From assembly GCA_964392245.1 (NCBI GenBank), contig CAYMOX010000010.1, positions 1 to 64,000 on the forward strand: 64,000 nt of DNA, read 5' to 3'. Below, in pieces: positions 60,741 through 64,000 of this stretch; within the stretch, counting starts at the first letter, position 1, and each line of letters begins with the position of its first letter. This DNA is from JAAUUJ01 sp964392245. GTDB lineage: Bacteria; Cyanobacteriota; Cyanobacteriia; Thermostichales; Thermostichaceae. The notes below the pieces were generated by a model. That model was not told the origin of the DNA. It was given only the letters and a program-made list of their open reading frames with translations, and did no database searches. Position numbers and translations under genes: made by a program.

Positions 60741-61466
60741 GTGGCATCTGATCTTCCAACACCAGTGAGTACAGCCCCTCCTTCCGAGCCGTCGTCCGCA
60801 CTGGCCTCTCTGCTGGATTCCCTGGTTTACAATGAGCAGGGTCTGATTCCCGCGATTGTCCAGGATCATCTGGATGGCACGGTGCTGATGATGGCCTGGA
60901 TGAGCCGTGAGTCTTTAGAAAAAACCTTGCAGACAGGGCAAACCTGCTTCTGGAGTCGATCACGTCAGCGTCTCTGGCTGAAGGGTGAAACCTCGGGTCA
61001 CATCCAGCGGGTAAAGCAGGTACAGGTGGATTGCGATCGGGATACGCTCTTGATCCTGGTGGAGCAGGTGGGGGAAATCGCCTGTCACACTGGGGCTCGC
61101 AGCTGTTTCTTCACACCCGTTACCCCGACGGAGGCGACTGCAGCTAAAAGTGATCTAAATCACCTCACCGCTGGATATGGGGCTGATACGCTGTCCCAAG
61201 TCTTTGCTGTGGTTCAGCAACGGCAAGCCTTCCCTCAACCCGATTCCTACACCAGCAAGCTGTTGGCTAAAGGGGATAACGCGATTCTCAAGAAGCTGGG
61301 GGAAGAAACGGCGGAAGTGGTCATGGCGGCAAAGGACAATGATCCCCAGTCCCTGGCCAGCGAAGTCGCCGATCTTTGGTACCACTGTCTAGTTGCTCTA
61401 GCCCATCATCACGTGGATATTCGAGATGTCTATCGCCAGCTCCAAGCCCGTCGATCCCCTCAATAA
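60741..61466 (+). CDS. hisI: Bifunctional phosphoribosyl-AMP cyclohydrolase / phosphoribosyl-ATP pyrophosphatase
   Basis: HisIE, steps two and three of histidine biosynthesis, in 241 residues from GTG 60741. The cyclohydrolase part (about 25-130) has MAWMSRESLEKTL, FWSRSRQRLWLKGETSGH and VDCDRDTLLI, with Cys ligands in CHTGARSCFF. The pyrophosphatase part (about 145-235) has KLLAKGDNAILKKLGEET and EVADLWYHCLV. A Ser/Pro-rich N-terminal extension of about 20 residues precedes it. The 3' end overlaps the DUF1997 gene by 41 bases. Confidence 0.94.
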   Translation: MASDLPTPVSTAPPSEPSSALASLLDSLVYNEQGLIPAIVQDHLDGTVLMMAWMSRESLEKTLQTGQTCFWSRSRQRLWLKGETSGHIQRVKQVQVDCDRDTLLILVEQVGEIACHTGARSCFFTPVTPTEATAAKSDLNHLTAGYGADTLSQVFAVVQQRQAFPQPDSYTSKLLAKGDNAILKKLGEETAEVVMAAKDNDPQSLASEVADLWYHCLVALAHHHVDIRDVYRQLQARRSPQ

Positions 61467-62121
61467 ACCGGTGCATTCCCCTGAAGATGAGAGTGCTGCA
61501 TCTCCTCATTCCGTTCGGATCCAGGCTGGTCGATGGGGTCAGGTGGATATGGAAACCGAGCGGGAGCCATTGGCTGCGTATCTGCAGGAGCACCAGGAGT
61601 GGATTGATCGCTGCTTTAAGCCCTTAAAAGTGTTTCCTCTCTCCGAATCTACTTATAAACTGCAGTTTTTCCGCATTGGTGGTCTGGGGTTTGAGCTTGA
61701 ACCCTGCTTTGGCGTCAAAATCTGGTCAGAGGAGAATTACATGTTTCGCCTCAGCTCAATCGAGCTGCCCAGTGATGCGGATCTGCCCTATACCGTAGAC
61801 TGCCAGTCTTTTTTTCAGCTGCAGGATTTGCCCACCGCTGGGATGACACGGGTGAACTGGGATCTGGAGCTGGATATCTGGATGGAGTTACCCCGCTTTC
61901 TTGCCGCTTTTCCCTACAACCTGGTGTACAACGTGGGGGCCCAGGTGGTACGGCAAGTGACTCGGCGCATGAGTGATCGCCTGACCCACAATGTCTGCAC
62001 TGATTACTACCGTTCGGTGGGCAAGCGTGGCAAAAAGTATCAGGTGGTCGATGTCGCCTGGAAACCTAACACCAGCGGCGATGAAACCTCCAGTGAGATC
62101 ACGGACGAGACGGAGATGTGA
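61426..62121 (+). CDS. DUF1997 family protein
   Basis: A 231-residue protein of the DUF1997 family, common in cyanobacteria and plastid-bearing eukaryotes. The core from about residue 45 shows LQFFRIGGLGFELEPCFGV, PYTVDCQSFFQL and MTRVNWDLELDIWMELPRFL. The last 35 residues are Ser/Thr/Glu-rich. The start at ATG 61426 lies inside hisI, giving a 41-base overlap; a start as late as ATG 61549 cannot be excluded. Function is unknown. Confidence 0.75.
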   Translation: MSIASSKPVDPLNKPVHSPEDESAASPHSVRIQAGRWGQVDMETEREPLAAYLQEHQEWIDRCFKPLKVFPLSESTYKLQFFRIGGLGFELEPCFGVKIWSEENYMFRLSSIELPSDADLPYTVDCQSFFQLQDLPTAGMTRVNWDLELDIWMELPRFLAAFPYNLVYNVGAQVVRQVTRRMSDRLTHNVCTDYYRSVGKRGKKYQVVDVAWKPNTSGDETSSEITDETEM

Positions 62122-62146
62122 TAGCGTTAGCTCTACAGAATTCTGA

Positions 62147-63190
62147 ATGGTTGTGATGACTCAACCTCTGAATGTTGCCATCCTCGGGGCTACAGGAGCG
62201 GTGGGAGCAGAATTGTTAGAGTTATTGGCGGAACGAGCCTTTCCCCTGGCTGATCTAAAACTGTTAGCCTCCCCCCGCTCCGCTGGGATCACCCTGGAAT
62301 TTCAGGGGGAAAATATTCCCGTTGAGCCTGTCTCTCCCGCGGCTTTTCAGGGGGTTGATCTGGTCCTGGCTTCAGCGGGGGCTTCAGTCTCTCGGGAATG
62401 GGCCCCTGTAGCTGTAGAGGCCGGAGCCGTCGTCATCGATAATTCCAGTGCTTTTCGCCTCGATCCCACCGTTCCCTTAGTGGTGCCGGAGGTGAATCCT
62501 CACGCTGCGCTCCAACATCAGGGCATTATCGCCAATCCTAACTGCACCACCATCCTCATGTGCGTGGCGATCTATCCCCTGCATCGGATCCATCCCATTC
62601 AGAGGGTTGTGGCTGCCACCTATCAGTCTGCCAGCGGCGCGGGAGCACGGGCCATGCAGGAGCTGGAGCAGCAAAGTCGGGATGTCCTGGCAGGCCTTCC
62701 AGCTCAACCCCAGGTCTTTCCCTATCCGATCGCTTTTAATCTTTTCCCCCACAACAGCCCCATGCAGGAGAATGGCTATTGTCAGGAGGAAATGAAAATG
62801 CTGCTGGAGTCGCGCAAGATCATGCAGGCTCCCCATCTGCGTCTGACTGCCACCTGTGTGCGTGTCCCCATTTTGCGCACCCATGCCGAGGCGCTGAATC
62901 TAGAGTTTTCTCAACCTTTTCCGGTGCAGGAAGCTCGTCAGATCCTGGCCTCCGCTCCGGGGGTGCGGCTGATCGAAGACTGGCAGGCAAACCGTTTTCC
63001 CATGCCCATGGATGCGCAAGGACAGGATGCCGTCGCGGTAGGACGAATTCGCCAGGATATTTCCCATGATCAGGCATTGGAATTGTGGTTATGTGGGGAT
63101 CAGTTGCGCAAAGGGGCCGCCCTGAATGCAGTTCAGATTGCTGAGTTTCTTTTTGTGCAGTCTCAGGTTCTGCCTGAACTGGCGAAGTAA
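62147..63190 (+). CDS. asd: Aspartate-semialdehyde dehydrogenase
   Basis: A 347-residue ASADH, supplying the branch point to lysine, threonine, methionine and diaminopimelate. The Rossmann N-terminus is VAILGATGAVGAELLELL, the catalytic Cys is in IANPNCTTILM, and the His motif in RVPILRTHAEAL. SASGAGARAMQEL is the family's loop. The start is ATG 62147; ATG 62156 is an alternative. A gap of 229 bases separates it from mreB, with a weak TATCCT -10-like hexamer at 63263-63268. Confidence 0.94.
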   Translation: MVVMTQPLNVAILGATGAVGAELLELLAERAFPLADLKLLASPRSAGITLEFQGENIPVEPVSPAAFQGVDLVLASAGASVSREWAPVAVEAGAVVIDNSSAFRLDPTVPLVVPEVNPHAALQHQGIIANPNCTTILMCVAIYPLHRIHPIQRVVAATYQSASGAGARAMQELEQQSRDVLAGLPAQPQVFPYPIAFNLFPHNSPMQENGYCQEEMKMLLESRKIMQAPHLRLTATCVRVPILRTHAEALNLEFSQPFPVQEARQILASAPGVRLIEDWQANRFPMPMDAQGQDAVAVGRIRQDISHDQALELWLCGDQLRKGAALNAVQIAEFLFVQSQVLPELAK

Positions 63191-63419
63191 GAGCCGAGGA
63201 TGTTTCCATTTCCCACCGGCAGCCTCTTGAATCCATTCCCTGCACAACCCGGATAAATCGGCTATCCTAGTCGGGCAGAGGTTTACTCCTGGCATCTTCA
63301 ACCCGTTGCCCCCAGCCACAAGCAGCACCCCGTTGATCCCCAGACCCTTGCTTGGAGGTGAACCCCCCTGGTTGCAGTTGCAGGCAGCTATCGAGTCTCG
63401 TTCATGGAGTCAAATCACT

Positions 63420-64000
63420 GTGGGATTGTTTAGTCGTTTCTCGCGCGACATGGGAATTGATCTGGGAACAGCTAACACCCTGGTCTATGTAGCTGGACGG
63501 GGAATCGTGTTACAGGAACCCTCAGTTGTCGCCATTGATCAAAACACTAAGATGCCCCTGACAGTAGGGGAAGATGCCAAAAAGATGCTGGGCCGGACCC
63601 CTGGCAATATTATTGCGGTGCGTCCTCTCCGCGATGGGGTCATTGCTGACTTTGATACTGCAGAGATGATGCTGAAGCACTTCATTCACCGCGTGCATGA
63701 GGGTCGGTATCTGATTGCCCCTCGGATTGTGATCGGCATTCCCAGTGGCGTTACCGGGGTGGAGCGACGGGCTGTGATGGAAGCGGCCCTGCAGGCAGGG
63801 TCAAGGGAGGTCTATCTGGTGGATGAACCCGTGGCGGCAGCGATTGGCGCGGGTCTACCCGTTCAAGAGGCCACCGGCAATATGATCATTGATATTGGGG
63901 GGGGCACCACAGAAGTGGCAGTCCTCAGCTTGCAGGGGATCGTCTTGAGTGAGTCTGTGCGGGTTGCGGGGGATGAGCTCAGCGAAGCCATTGCCCAGTA
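63420..64000 (+). CDS. mreB: Rod-shape-determining protein MreB, 3' cut by window end
   Basis: The first 193 residues of an actin-like MreB, running off the right edge. The start is GTG 63420, giving MGLFSRFSRDMGIDLGTANT, the cyanobacterial N-terminus. Phosphate-1 motif DLGTANTLVYVAGRG, RPLRDGVIADFDTAEMM, VIGIPSGVTGVERRA and phosphate-2 DIGGGTTEVAVLSL are present. MreB guides lateral wall synthesis. The frame is uninterrupted to the window end; mreC and mreD would be expected beyond it. Confidence 0.95.
   Translation, partial: MGLFSRFSRDMGIDLGTANTLVYVAGRGIVLQEPSVVAIDQNTKMPLTVGEDAKKMLGRTPGNIIAVRPLRDGVIADFDTAEMMLKHFIHRVHEGRYLIAPRIVIGIPSGVTGVERRAVMEAALQAGSREVYLVDEPVAAAIGAGLPVQEATGNMIIDIGGGTTEVAVLSLQGIVLSESVRVAGDELSEAIAQ

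Noticed and set aside
1..64000. CRISPR arrays, tRNA or rRNA genes
   Set aside because: No regularly spaced direct repeats, cloverleaf-like sequences or rRNA-like stretches were recognised in the gaps between genes.

Overview
The window is a cyanobacterial chromosome segment of moderately high GC, roughly 55% by eye. The lineage call rests on several things: a cyanobacterial-type three-S1-motif ribosomal protein S1, a MenG/UbiE quinone methyltransferase, a MiaE-type tRNA hydroxylase, an RpoZ of the cyanobacterial form, a bd-type oxidase with a short Q-loop, a carotenoid oxygenase of the cyanobacterial subfamily, and several cyanobacteria-restricted protein families. I cannot name the genus. 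No rRNA, tRNA, CRISPR array or intact insertion sequence was seen.

Region 1 (1-6.9 kb) is accessory. It holds a type III-like restriction-modification locus: a methyltransferase (Mod) running off the left edge and an 1137-residue helicase/nuclease (Res). Between them lie an overlapping toxin/antitoxin-like pair (DUF4258/PBECR-like plus DUF2283) and two Uma2-type PD-(D/E)XK genes. The Res protein ends in a helical tail with an RNxxxxH motif reminiscent of HEPN RNases. An imperfect inverted repeat resembling an integron attC site sits just past the island. Word usage changes at the same point: the island has three HIP1 octamers (GCGATCGC) and, by eye, no GGATCC, whereas the rest of the window has roughly fifty GGATCC and only two HIP1.

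Region 2 (6.9-22.7 kb) is mostly core housekeeping. It contains glmS; the cydAB oxidase; lysS; a secreted glycine-zipper protein; rpsF-ssb with an M14 peptidase; lipB; an egtB-egtD-obgE-cupin run that joins ergothioneine synthesis to the ribosome-assembly GTPase; rps1 with a clear terminator; and a cyanobacterial protein with a transposase-like HTH and an acidic linker.

Region 3 (22.9-34.6 kb) has a NarL-type two-component pair, a SpoIID-like protein, a membrane-anchored beta-propeller protein, gatA-menG, miaE, and a co-directional thiE-rpoZ-methyltransferase-TPR-TIGR03943 cluster.

Region 4 (34.6-46.2 kb) is rich in signalling: a DUF6671 zinc-ribbon protein, a hybrid histidine kinase with a paralogous receiver protein upstream, a carotenoid oxygenase, and a 1957-residue Ser/Thr-kinase/AAA/GAF/PAS/histidine-kinase fusion.

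Region 5 (46.4-57.9 kb) is a long minus-strand series. In transcription order it is a HlyD adaptor, MacB permease, MacB ATPase, PabB-PabC fusion, DnaJ-domain protein, mraY, alpha-glucan phosphorylase and an ALDH/LuxC-like reductase. Region 6 (58-64 kb) carries a deacetylase/NAGPA fusion, hisIE, a DUF1997 protein, asd, and the 5' part of mreB running off the right edge.

All calls come from reading translated sequence and motifs. No database or structure search was run, so domain names are recognition calls. Most start sites were set from family N-termini and Shine-Dalgarno-like sequences.
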